From the NCBI RefSeq assembly GCF_003385455.1, contig NZ_QNUF01000009.1, positions 62,001 through 126,000 of the forward strand: a stretch of DNA of 64,000 nucleotides. The letters run 5' to 3'. A program made the translations under genes and the position numbers. Under the pieces are notes generated by a model that saw only the letters and a list, made by a program, of their open reading frames with translations, was not told where the DNA came from and did no database searches. The stretch comes from Chryseobacterium rhizosphaerae. GTDB lineage: Bacteria > Bacteroidota > Bacteroidia > Flavobacteriales > Weeksellaceae. How positions within the stretch are numbered: position 1 is the stretch's first letter; every line of letters begins with the position of its first letter. Positions 37,186 to 46,494 of this stretch are shown piece by piece.

Positions 37186-38946
37186 TTATTTAAAAATTTT
37201 TGTGAAACTATCCTTTTCCAGGTTTTCCAGTGAGAAATCAAAATCTGCGTCTGACTTTTCATCAGCCACTGTTGCTCCCAGCTCTTTTATAAGCTCATTG
37301 AAAGACATTGGCTCATACCACTGCTGATAAAGTGCATTCGTTGCCAGTACAGCAATCTCAGAGTTTCCTGAAACATGAGAATGGCCCGCTCCAAAATTCA
37401 GAAGTACGAAGCATTGTTTTTCCCCTTTCGGAAGAAGCATTCCCAGAATAGTCTGTCTCTGAACCGACTTACATTTGGCTTCAGCAAATACTTTGTTGGG
37501 ATCCATCATATAGTCTCTTGAGATATTATCTCCTTTTCCAACTACAATTTTATAATCACATTCAGCATCTCCGGAATACACATTGTTCATGATTAAGGTC
37601 GGGGTATTCAGCCCTCTGTTGGCATACAGATATTCAACGGCACCCTGAGGTGCAGAGGTCATATCTCCCGAATACATCAGATTTCCATCCCCTTGGTTAT
37701 AGGCGGCATTCCATCCAGTCTTTCCAGCTATATTCAATCCGGAAAGGTCAAGGTCATAAGCTCCCCAGGCATTTTCCCAGTAGATTCCTACTGCAAGATT
37801 TTCACCGGAGAATCTCGTTCCTGTCGGAATATTTCCTACAAACATTTTTTCAGAAGTGGGAAGCCCGAATTCTACATTCTCAGGGAAATAAAACTTCTTT
37901 CCGGAAAGATCAAATTTTGACTGTAAATAACTTAATATAAATTCATAATTCAATTCATTCGCGGCACTGTTCTTCCCTGTTTTTACCCAAGACTTTCCGT
38001 TTCTTATTCTGTAGACAAAAGTATCCTGGCCATACATTCTCTGGTAGCAGGCTGATAAAGCTTTAAATAAGGCAAAAGGACTGGCATTATCCAACCAATG
38101 CACATCAGTTTCTTCCAGTAATGTGTTTGTAGCATCATTCAATGGGTTAGAAATTAAAGGCTTATGGTGAGTTTTTGACAACTTGGAAATTTTATTAACT
38201 GTTGCTCTAGCCCCCTTGTTTTTATTTTTATACGCTAAAAATAAAGGCTTAAATCTATTAAAAACCTCTGCAAGCTTTTCTAATCCAAATGTTTCAAACA
38301 AGTCGGATGGATCAAATTTGCTTAGCTTGATATTTTCAATCAGCTCATTATTTTTAATCAGAAGGCTGCTGGCTGTTGTTTTAAAGATGACATATCTCAA
38401 AAATTCTACAGGATTCTCCGGATAGATCTGATAAAGGTCTGCAATTTTTACAATAGCCTCCTTATTTCTGATGTTTTCCTTTCCCGTGAATTCATAATCC
38501 AGTTCTTCTGTTAAAATAAATAACAGATCATTAATAGTTTCTTCTTTTAAAGCGATACCTGATCTCAGTAATGACAGACATTTCTCCGTCATTTCATCAA
38601 TGGAATAAGCCTTAATTACTTTAAGACTAAGCTTGAGTTCAGGAATATTCAATATCTCATCAGGGATATAGATTTCATCCTGAAAATTACTTCCGTAGGT
38701 GGAAATATAGTGTCTAATCTGATCCATGAACAGTTCCAGTCTTGTGCTGTTCTTTATTTTCTCCCATGATTTATGGAAGGTCTTATTAAGATCATTACCT
38801 TTTAGTTTTTCCTTTGAATAATAGGCGATAATCTTTTTTTTTGCCCAAAGTGCATCAGGCTCAATCACAAAGCCAGCATTGGAAACAAAAGGGATTTGAT
38901 CAGATTTTTGAGCCAGTACGGCATTGAATAATTGAAGTGTTTTCAT
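37186..38946 (-). CDS. RtcB-linked 586-aa protein, helical N-terminus and beta-rich C-terminus
   Basis: A soluble 586-residue protein downstream of rtcB and the tRNA-like RNA. The first 330 residues are mainly alpha-helical (LFNAVLAQKSDQIPFVSNAG, NKTFHKSWEKIKNSTRLELF, NKISKLSKTHHKPLI). From about 370 a beta-rich region (VGIYWENAWGAYDLDLSGLN, PTLIMNNVYSG, CFVLLNFGAGHSHV) faintly recalls TerD-type domains. I do not recognise an exact family. No Ro60 VWA/MIDAS motif, so it is not a full Ro60. Its leader carries two copies of a 19-nt motif also inside the tRNA-like RNA, so it may bind that RNA. Likely a cofactor of RNA repair. Confidence 0.7.
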   Translation of the reverse strand: MKTLQLFNAVLAQKSDQIPFVSNAGFVIEPDALWAKKKIIAYYSKEKLKGNDLNKTFHKSWEKIKNSTRLELFMDQIRHYISTYGSNFQDEIYIPDEILNIPELKLSLKVIKAYSIDEMTEKCLSLLRSGIALKEETINDLLFILTEELDYEFTGKENIRNKEAIVKIADLYQIYPENPVEFLRYVIFKTTASSLLIKNNELIENIKLSKFDPSDLFETFGLEKLAEVFNRFKPLFLAYKNKNKGARATVNKISKLSKTHHKPLISNPLNDATNTLLEETDVHWLDNASPFALFKALSACYQRMYGQDTFVYRIRNGKSWVKTGKNSAANELNYEFILSYLQSKFDLSGKKFYFPENVEFGLPTSEKMFVGNIPTGTRFSGENLAVGIYWENAWGAYDLDLSGLNIAGKTGWNAAYNQGDGNLMYSGDMTSAPQGAVEYLYANRGLNTPTLIMNNVYSGDAECDYKIVVGKGDNISRDYMMDPNKVFAEAKCKSVQRQTILGMLLPKGEKQCFVLLNFGAGHSHVSGNSEIAVLATNALYQQWYEPMSFNELIKELGATVADEKSDADFDFSLENLEKDSFTKIFK

Positions 38947-38994
38947 GATATAAAAATTAATAAGTGAGGAGTAATTTTTTTAAAGAAAAATGAT

Positions 38995-39013
38995 ATAGGA
39001 ACTCCTTTTACCT
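38995..39013 (-). repeat. 19-nt RNA motif copy A (leader of the 586-aa gene)
   Basis: Minus strand AGGTAAAAGGAGTTCCTAT, fitting AGGYAA-N4-AGTTCCTAT. It is preceded by ATTTACTTTCCGCC, which resembles ATTACTTTTCGC before copy C in the tRNA-like RNA. Confidence 0.8.
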
Positions 39014-39049
39014 ATAATTTGTAAAAAGGCGGAAAGTAAATCTAAAATA

Positions 39050-39068
39050 ATAGGAACTTTCTTTGCCT
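39050..39068 (-). repeat. 19-nt RNA motif copy B (leader of the 586-aa gene)
   Basis: Minus strand AGGCAAAGAAAGTTCCTAT, fitting AGGYAA-N4-AGTTCCTAT, 55 bases upstream of copy A. Confidence 0.8.
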
Positions 39069-39083
39069 TTAATTTTTTTAATT

Positions 39084-39120
39084 ATGAAAATGACTAATAC
39101 GTTAATATAAACATTTTCAT
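39084..39120 (-). other. Hairpin bordering the tRNA-like RNA 3' end
   Basis: ATGAAAATG (39084-39092) pairs with CATTTTCAT (39112-39120), just after the tRNA-like 3' end; may act in 3' processing. Confidence 0.5.
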
Positions 39121-39127
39121 TGTTTTG

Positions 39128-39237
39128 AGGAGCAGACAGGACTCGAACCTGTGACCCACAATCTTGGAGATTTATAGGAACTTTAGTTGCCTGCAGCGAA
39201 AAGTAATTTGTTGCTCTACCATCTGAGCTACTGCTCC
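39128..39237 (-). ncRNA. tRNA-like RNA with enlarged anticodon region, in the rtcB operon
   Basis: About 110 nt on the minus strand. The acceptor GGAGCAG pairs perfectly with CTGCTCC, the D-arm is standard (GCTC...GAGC with GG in the loop), and the T-arm is ACAGG-TTCGAGT-CCTGT. Position 44-48 is GGGTC. The anticodon arm is not normal: ACAA pairs with TTGT, but the loop holds about 44 nt instead of 7, with a small inner hairpin (GG-bulge-AAC / GTTCC) and copy C of the 19-nt motif. No CCA is encoded and the discriminator is U. This matches reports of tRNA-like RNAs next to RtcB-type repair genes. It is not a usable tRNA and not a known intron type. Confidence 0.85.
39174..39192 (-). repeat. 19-nt RNA motif copy C (inside the tRNA-like RNA)
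   Basis: Minus strand AGGCAACTAAAGTTCCTAT, fitting AGGYAA-N4-AGTTCCTAT; it lies in the enlarged anticodon loop. Confidence 0.85.
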
Positions 39238-39243
39238 TGCCGT

Positions 39244-39373
39244 TATGAAAAAAGTTTTCATAAACCTTAGGGGCTTTTACACCCTTAAGGTTGGGTTATT
39301 AGTTTTTTACGACTATAAAATTTAGTTATTAGTTTTCCTAAACCTTATAGGTTTTTAAAACCTATAAGGTTTA
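39244..39373 (-). other. Cluster of three hairpins between rtcB and the tRNA-like RNA
   Basis: TATGAAAA/GTTTTCATA at 39244-39262 next to the tRNA-like 5' end, CCTTAGGGG/ACCCTTAAGG at 39263-39292, and a long near-perfect palindrome AAACCTTATAGGTTTT/AAAACCTATAAGGTTT at 39339-39373 just after the rtcB stop. The last may stop or stabilise the rtcB mRNA; the first two may guide processing. No gene otherwise. Confidence 0.65.
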
Positions 39374-39406
39374 AATAGTAGTAAGTCTTACCTGTCAAAT
39401 TAGAAA

Positions 39407-40849
<1,443 letters not shown>

Positions 40850-40942
40850 TTATTTTTTTTTAATTATTTTTACAAAACTTAAAGGGCTGATCTGGAATAA
40901 ACAAATTGGCCAACGGATTATATAATTAAAAGATTAATATGT

Positions 40943-41278
40943 ATGGAACTATTAGAACAACTACAGCATTTTCCGGAAACTATTCAGTTCAGTGATGTTA
41001 TTGAATATATCGACGGAAAGTATGATTTTACCCCCACGGCTTTTAAAAATGGTGATACCACTAATCAGGCCGGGCAGAATAACGGATCTTGTAAGGTCTT
41101 CAGCTACGCCTTATATTATGGGTTGACCAAAGAGCAGACCCTTCCTCTTTTTGGAGAATTTTACAGGGATGATGTTTTGAAAAAGCCTCATGCTACTGAT
41201 CACCAGAATATCAGAAACTTTATGAAATTTGGCTGGGAGGGGATTACTTTTGACGGAGACGCGTTGAAAGAGAAATAA
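40943..41278 (+). CDS. HopJ family protein
   Basis: A 111-residue single-domain protein with the HopJ-type blocks QFSDVIEYIDGKYDFTPTAF, GQNNGSCKVFSYALYYGLT and PLFGEFYRDDVLKKP. The family name comes from a Pseudomonas type III effector, but it is widespread in non-pathogens and cytoplasmic in most; function unknown. Divergent from rtcB with 117 bases between. Confidence 0.85.
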   Translation: MELLEQLQHFPETIQFSDVIEYIDGKYDFTPTAFKNGDTTNQAGQNNGSCKVFSYALYYGLTKEQTLPLFGEFYRDDVLKKPHATDHQNIRNFMKFGWEGITFDGDALKEK

Positions 41279-41353
41279 TTTTGATGAAAATAGCAAAAAG
41301 GCAAATTTACAAATCAGCAGATTTGCCTATTGCTCCAATTAAACACGATACGT

Positions 41354-42373
41354 ATGTCATCTAATAAAAATGCTTTAATCCGTTATAAAACATTAGATAA
41401 ATGTCTTAAGAACAAATACCGGAAATATACTTTGGAAGATCTTATTGATGAATGTTCTGAAGCATTATTTGAATTTGAAGGTAAAGAATCCTATGTAAGT
41501 AAGCGAACCGTGCAGCTTGATCTGCAAAATATGCGCAGTGAAAAATTCGGGTATGAGGCTCCTATTGAGGTCTATGAGAGAAAATACTACCGTTACAGCG
41601 ACCCTGAATACAGTATTCATAATATTTCAGTAAACGAAAGTGATTTGAAGGCAATGAATAATGCCGTTCAAATCCTAAAGCAATTCAAAGATTTTTCTAT
41701 GTTTAAAGAGATGAATGGTGTTATTCAGAAACTGGAAGATTCCATCCATTCCACCACTCAGAAATCTATTATCCATCTGGATAAAAATGAACAGCTGAAA
41801 GGATTGGAGCATATTGATATTCTTTATGAAAGTATTGCCAATAAAAAGGTGTTGAAAATTCTCTATAAAAGTTTTACGGCAAGAGAATCCAATATATATA
41901 CTGTTCATCCGCAGCTGTTGAAAGAATTTAATAACCGTTGGTTTCTGATCTGTCTTTATAAACAGAAAATGTATAATCTGGCACTGGACAGAATGGAGCG
42001 TATTGAAACAGATGATGCCCTTCAGTATATTGATAAAGATCTGGATGGAGATGAATATTTTAAAGATATCGTAGGCGTTACCGTTTCAGATTCAATAGCT
42101 CCGAGGACTGTTGTTTTCTGGGTAGATTCCGGAAATGCCCCCTACGTAAAAACAAAACCCCTGCATAAAAGCCAGGAAGTGATCCGTGAAGATCAGGAGG
42201 GAACCCTGTTTAAAATCTGTGTTCAGATCAATTTTGAACTGGAAAGGCTGCTGCTGGGATTTGGAGAGGCTCTGATTGTTCATAAACCCAGAAAACTGAG
42301 ACTAAGAATGGAGGAAAAGTTTAGGGCTGCAGGTAAGAATTATCAAAACCTTGTTGTTCCTGATGAAAACTAA
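41354..42373 (+). CDS. WYL-domain transcriptional regulator
   Basis: A 339-residue protein, started at ATG 41354 (MSSNKNALIRYKTLDKCLKN). An N-terminal winged helix (YTLEDLIDECSEALFEFEGK, VSKRTVQLDLQNMRS) is followed by a WYL domain (VLKILYKSFTARESNIYTVH, NNRWFLICLYKQK) and a WCX-type C-terminus. WYL regulators sense nucleic-acid or nucleotide ligands and control defence, DNA-damage and RNA-repair genes. Its nearness to rtcB makes it a candidate regulator of the shared element. Monocistronic. Confidence 0.87.
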   Translation: MSSNKNALIRYKTLDKCLKNKYRKYTLEDLIDECSEALFEFEGKESYVSKRTVQLDLQNMRSEKFGYEAPIEVYERKYYRYSDPEYSIHNISVNESDLKAMNNAVQILKQFKDFSMFKEMNGVIQKLEDSIHSTTQKSIIHLDKNEQLKGLEHIDILYESIANKKVLKILYKSFTARESNIYTVHPQLLKEFNNRWFLICLYKQKMYNLALDRMERIETDDALQYIDKDLDGDEYFKDIVGVTVSDSIAPRTVVFWVDSGNAPYVKTKPLHKSQEVIREDQEGTLFKICVQINFELERLLLGFGEALIVHKPRKLRLRMEEKFRAAGKNYQNLVVPDEN

Positions 42374-42476
42374 ATACATGGTGTCGGTATTTCATCTGTT
42401 ACCCATGAGAAAGTGAAACAATGGATGAGAAATAAAAAGAAACGAATTTGAAAAAACTCATCAGCAGATTTTTATC

Positions 42477-42493
42477 TTGGCTTGGAAATTGCA
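42477..42493 (+). promoter_or_regulatory. Putative sigma-54 promoter (-24/-12)
   Basis: TTGGCTTGGAAATTGCA: the -24 GG at 42479-42480 and the -12 GC at 42491-42492 are 12 bases apart, as in TGGCAYR-N4-TTGCW. Transcription would start near 42504, 14 bases before the small ORF. Confidence 0.5.
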
Positions 42494-42517
42494 TTAACGT
42501 AAAAAGAACATCACATT

Positions 42518-42655
42518 ATGAAATCAAGAATATTTAAAGCATTAATTGCAATTATAGCACCCATTGCGATAGAATATATCGTAAAAAAAATATCTGAGAA
42601 ACTTGATAAAAAAGATGATCAGAAAGAGAAAGAACCAAAGCAGATTACTGCATAA
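42518..42655 (+). CDS. 45-aa amphipathic small protein
   Basis: MKSRIFKALIAIIAPIAIEY followed by IVKKISEKLDKK and a highly charged tail ending KQITA. One hydrophobic helix (residues 5-22) then a Lys/Asp/Glu tail gives a small inner-membrane protein type. Start is supported by the position after the putative sigma-54 promoter and by the strong terminator 32 bases after the stop. Function unknown. Confidence 0.7.
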   Translation: MKSRIFKALIAIIAPIAIEYIVKKISEKLDKKDDQKEKEPKQITA

Positions 42656-42686
42656 ACAAAAAGTAGTTAGAATTTAAAATTGTTGA

Positions 42687-42719
42687 AAGAGGCTGTCGTA
42701 TAACGTACAGCCTCTTTTT
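42687..42719 (+). terminator. Terminator after the 45-aa gene
   Basis: AAAGAGGCTGT pairs with ACAGCCTCTTT around CGTATAACGT, then T-run. Confidence 0.85.
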
Positions 42720-42732
42720 TTATGATGATTTC

Positions 42733-42788
42733 TACCCATCGTCAAAAATTCTTTAATTTTCGCCACCTCTCGGGAGGAGAGGAATTCT
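42733..42788. repeat. Repeat family 1 fragment
   Basis: CCCATCGTCAAAAATTC, AATTTTCGCCACC and GGAGAGGAATTC match the central block of the 11.7 kb copies; the inverted pair is missing. Confidence 0.75.
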
Positions 42789-42795
42789 AAGCATC

Positions 42796-43980
42796 CTATA
42801 TAAAATCATAGACTCCGTTTTTCCAGCCCAGGACTTTAGAAGAGTCTGCATTAAGCCAGTTCTTCAGAATAGTGGCATATACCTTTCTGAAATCTTCTGT
42901 ATAGATAAGATCACCCTCATTTAGGTTCTGGAGATCGGGAAGGGCATTCAGCAGTCCTTTCTTTTTTAAACCTCCACTGATGAAAAACATCTGATTAGCT
43001 GTTCCGTGATCAGTTCCGTTACTCGCATTTTGGGCAACACGGCGTCCGAATTCTGAGAATGTTAGAAGTAAAATATTGTGAAATAATCCGTTAGCTTTCA
43101 TATCTGCAACAAAAGACTTTACCGCATCATTGATATCAGTGAATAATTTCTTCTGTCTGTCATTCTGATTGACATGCGTATCAAAACTTCCGATCGAAAG
43201 GTAATACACCTGCGTATTAATGTCAGATTTAATTAAAGATGATACTGTTTTAAAATCCTTTCCCAATTGTGAATTAGGGTAGATTTGCTCTGTTGTCTTT
43301 GCTTTGCTTTTTTCAAAAATATAATCCGCATTATTGATAGTAGATCCCAGTGTCTGATAAAGGTAAGATACGGTTTCATCTTCATGGTGATGGTCATAAA
43401 GAGACTTGAAATACTTTTCCTGGCTGGTCTGATAAAGTCTTTTAGGGTCTTTAAAGGCAAATGCTTTATTATGGTCACCTTTAAGAGCAAGGCTTAACAT
43501 ATCATCTACTTCAAGTGCTTGGGTGGGATGCTCACAACGATAACATTCTTCATCCAAAAAGCGGCCAATCCAACCTGTTTCCAGAAATTCATCACTCCTG
43601 CTGGCAGACTGCCAGATATCCATACTCCGGAAATGGGATTTATCAGGATCAGGATACCCCACATTGTTCATGACGGAAAGCTCACCATTGTCGAATAGCT
43701 CTTTAAAATAGGAGAGGGACGGATTAATTCCTGCTTCATCCGTAAGAGATACAGCATCCTGAATGGCAAGGGTTTTTCTTTCCCGAAAATAAATATCATT
43801 TTTTACAGGAATAATTGTATTTAATCCATCATTACCTCCTGTCAGCTGCAGTACGATCAGGATATTCTGGTGGGGGTTCAGGGCATTATCCAGAGCCATA
43901 GACTTTAGAAAGCCGGGCATTAGCAGGGAAGCTGAGGCTAACGAACTTATTTTCAGGAATTCTCGTCTTTTGATTAACAT
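42796..43980 (-). CDS. DUF1501 family protein (Tat-exported)
   Basis: A 394-residue protein with a twin-arginine signal (KRREFLKISSLASASLLMPG). Family blocks ILIVLQLTGGNDGLNTIIPV, FRSMDIWQSA and LLTFSEFGRRVAQNASNGTD are present. DUF1501 proteins have an alkaline-phosphatase/sulfatase-like fold and are almost always paired with DUF1800. The partner gene is 81 bases upstream on the same strand. Periplasmic; substrate unknown. Confidence 0.92.
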   Translation of the reverse strand: MLIKRREFLKISSLASASLLMPGFLKSMALDNALNPHQNILIVLQLTGGNDGLNTIIPVKNDIYFRERKTLAIQDAVSLTDEAGINPSLSYFKELFDNGELSVMNNVGYPDPDKSHFRSMDIWQSASRSDEFLETGWIGRFLDEECYRCEHPTQALEVDDMLSLALKGDHNKAFAFKDPKRLYQTSQEKYFKSLYDHHHEDETVSYLYQTLGSTINNADYIFEKSKAKTTEQIYPNSQLGKDFKTVSSLIKSDINTQVYYLSIGSFDTHVNQNDRQKKLFTDINDAVKSFVADMKANGLFHNILLLTFSEFGRRVAQNASNGTDHGTANQMFFISGGLKKKGLLNALPDLQNLNEGDLIYTEDFRKVYATILKNWLNADSSKVLGWKNGVYDFI

Positions 43981-44061
43981 AACTTTTGAATTTAAGTTGT
44001 ACAGGTAGTATCAAAGGTTGTGGATCTATTACTTAAAATCTGCAACCTGCTACCTTAAAAA

Positions 44062-45441
44062 CTACATTAACTGATATTCAGGGGTTGACATCAGATTGAT
44101 AACCATCATTTTTATACTTTTATCAGAGAAATTTCTGACTGAGTTCATATCCAGACTTTGAGCATTCTGAATCAGATAATCTTCACAGTTTTTCTGAGCA
44201 AAAATTTTTTCTACCCGCTCCCAGTCTATGGTGATATTCGGTTTTTTAAAAGACTTGTTTAAAGCAGTCTCCCGGGATTTCATACCCATGTCGATATCAT
44301 CGTCCTGACGTGGACTGTATTCCAAAGGTCTTAAACCTGACCAAATCTGTGGAACCTGAAGTCTCAGCATCAGTGTTGAACTGTCGATCCATGCTTTTCC
44401 ATTTGGCCATCCTGCCACATTGGGAGGGTAGAGCAGCATTTGTCCCAGTAATTTCTGATAAACGATGAGGTTTTCAGGATTTTGGATGTGCATAGGAAGA
44501 AGCCGCATGATTCCAGCCATGAGTTCGATAGGTGATTTTATCCTGTTTCCTATATTGCTCTGATCATAAAACCATGAACTTGAAAAGATCTCCCTCATAA
44601 GCTTTTTAATGTCATACCCGGAGCTGTAAAAGCCGGCACTTAGTTTATCTATCCTATCGCTATCGACCTTTTCATTAACGAAGAATTTATAAATTTTGGT
44701 GGTGATAAACCTGGAGGTAGCTTTATGTTCTAATATCATATGTAAGGCATCATCCCCATTGAAATTGCCTGTTTTTCCTAAAAAAGTCTTCACCTCTTCA
44801 TCGTGAAAGTTTTTTCTTTCTTTAAAATTCCCCTCTTTATCATATCCCCATCCGGTAAAAGCTCTGGCTCCCTCTCTTACATCTTTTTCAGTATAGTTTC
44901 CTCTTCCCATTGTAAACAGCTCCATCACTTCACGGGCAAAGTTTTCGTTGGGATGATCTTTTTTGTTTTGTTGATTGTTGAGAAAGCTCAGCATGGCCGG
45001 AGCCTTACTTACCTCAAAAAGAAGGTCTTTAAAGTTTCCCAATGCATGTTTCCGTATGGTATTTAAAAGCTGTCTGTTGAACTTTGGATTGACTACCCTG
45101 GAAGCAAAATGACCATGCCAGAAAAAAGCCATCTTTTCTCTCATCTGTTCTTTGCTGTTCGCCATTTTATCCAGAAAATGAAGATTCAGTTCATTATTCT
45201 GTTCCCTGTTGATTTTCTGCATCTGTTTTTTCTTTTCGGCAGGAGCTGTACTGCTCATATAGTCTGCTGCCGGATCAATATCAGGAGTATCATAGGTGAT
45301 TTCAGTAAAATGATCTTCTTTACATAGCTCATCAATCAACATTGTACTGTTTTTATTCTTTAAACTGTCAATTTGATTGATTCCGATCCCGAAACCTGCA
45401 CGCCATAGAAGATGTTTATTTTTTATCAGTGAATCAGCCAT
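44062..45441 (-). CDS. DUF1800 family protein
   Basis: A 459-residue protein with the family blocks LLWRAGFGIGINQIDSL, MAFFWHGHFASRV, NENFAREVMELFTMGRG and PPNVAGWPNGKAWIDSSTL. It is transcribed first in the pair with the DUF1501 gene; these pairs are widespread in Bacteroidota and Planctomycetes, possibly for polysaccharide or envelope work. No clear signal peptide at this start. Confidence 0.92.
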   Translation of the reverse strand: MADSLIKNKHLLWRAGFGIGINQIDSLKNKNSTMLIDELCKEDHFTEITYDTPDIDPAADYMSSTAPAEKKKQMQKINREQNNELNLHFLDKMANSKEQMREKMAFFWHGHFASRVVNPKFNRQLLNTIRKHALGNFKDLLFEVSKAPAMLSFLNNQQNKKDHPNENFAREVMELFTMGRGNYTEKDVREGARAFTGWGYDKEGNFKERKNFHDEEVKTFLGKTGNFNGDDALHMILEHKATSRFITTKIYKFFVNEKVDSDRIDKLSAGFYSSGYDIKKLMREIFSSSWFYDQSNIGNRIKSPIELMAGIMRLLPMHIQNPENLIVYQKLLGQMLLYPPNVAGWPNGKAWIDSSTLMLRLQVPQIWSGLRPLEYSPRQDDDIDMGMKSRETALNKSFKKPNITIDWERVEKIFAQKNCEDYLIQNAQSLDMNSVRNFSDKSIKMMVINLMSTPEYQLM

Positions 45442-45817
45442 TGTAAGAGCGTTTGTTTTTTGATGCTTTAGAAGAGATAAGGTTAAAATAACAACGGGTT
45501 AAGGATTGTTAATATTGTAAGATGGCTGCCAACCGGAAGTTTTTATTTGAAAAAATAAATGATAACATAAGCTGGTATTACTCGTAGATTTCAATGCTTT
45601 CTTTTTTCAGCTCTCAGACTTCTGATTTATTATCCTTAATTCACATTTTAAGATTAGTTTTTGATAATTTTTGTTAAACAAACATTTAAATTTTGTTAAA
45701 AATAATCTACTGATAATCATTATTTTATGATTTTATTGAGGTTAAAATAAAAGGTAAGGTCCTGGTTGGCATGATTTTTACATCTTACTTGCTTAGTAAA
45801 ATTTAAAAATTAGAGTT
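45442..45817. other. Intergenic region with a weak sigma-54-like site
   Basis: A 376-base gap between divergent genes without a coding frame I can support. TTGGCATG-N4-TTAC at 45766-45781 has a good -24 half but a -12 with A for G. An AT-rich stretch with TTGTTAAACAAAC (near 45670) may be a regulator site. Confidence 0.4.
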
Positions 45818-46381
45818 ATGAAAATGTTTAAACAAGCAATATTACTGGCTGGAATTTTAACAGCAGGAATAGCAAGCGCACAAAGTTCAAAAATGAATAA
45901 TATGATCAAAGTGGGCGCAAATGTTGGTTTAGCAGTTCCTTCAGATAACCTTTCGGCTGCTGTAGGAGTAGATGTAGCTTACCAGAACCTTATTACTCCT
46001 GGTTTTGGATTGGGTATTGCATCAGGATATAGCCATTATTTCGGAAAAGATAATAACGGATATAAGAATAATGATGTAGGAGTAATTCCTGTGGCTGCTT
46101 TAATTAGAATTTATCCAAAACAAACAGGTTTCTATTTCGGGACTGATTTAGGATACGGATTCTTAGTTGGAGATAAAACAGTAGCTTCCAATACAAATGT
46201 AGAAAGAGCAAGCGGAGGTTTTTACCTTAAGCCTGAGATCGGATACCACAACAGAGACTGGAACTTCTTCGTACAATACCAGAAGGTTTTTGTAGGAACT
46301 AAAGGAGATTTACCAGGTCAGGACTATAATGTGGGAAATATCGGAGTAGGCTTCGGTTATAATATTCCATTAGGAAAGTAG
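45818..46381 (+). CDS. Outer-membrane beta-barrel protein
   Basis: A 187-residue protein with signal peptide (MKMFKQAILLAGILTAGIA, cut after ASA) and alternating beta strands (NMIKVGANVGLAVPSDNL, PGFGLGIASGYSHYF, GFYFGTDLGYGFLV, GGFYLKPEIGYHN) ending in GVGFGYNIPLGK, a barrel of about eight strands. Outer-membrane location is expected. Function unknown; it has its own terminator. Confidence 0.85.
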   Translation: MKMFKQAILLAGILTAGIASAQSSKMNNMIKVGANVGLAVPSDNLSAAVGVDVAYQNLITPGFGLGIASGYSHYFGKDNNGYKNNDVGVIPVAALIRIYPKQTGFYFGTDLGYGFLVGDKTVASNTNVERASGGFYLKPEIGYHNRDWNFFVQYQKVFVGTKGDLPGQDYNVGNIGVGFGYNIPLGK

Positions 46382-46410
46382 TTAGATTTAATATAAACAA
46401 TTATTAACCA

Positions 46411-46444
46411 AACCTTTTCACTTTTTGTGAAAAGGTTTTTTTTT
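46411..46444 (+). terminator. Terminator after the beta-barrel gene
   Basis: AACCTTTTCAC pairs with GTGAAAAGGTT around CTTTTT, then a long T-run. Confidence 0.85.
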
Positions 46445-46494
46445 GTCTGCAGGATTTACGAAAACAATTATTATATTTGGTAAAATTTGAGGTT

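Noticed and set aside
37186..38946. Ro60/TROVE protein
   Set aside because: No VWA domain with MIDAS residues and no clear TROVE blocks; only the position resembles.
39128..39237. Functional tRNA with an intron
   Set aside because: Insert of about 37 extra nt is far shorter than self-splicing introns, the anticodon stem has only four pairs, and no CCA is present; a tRNA-like RNA fits better.
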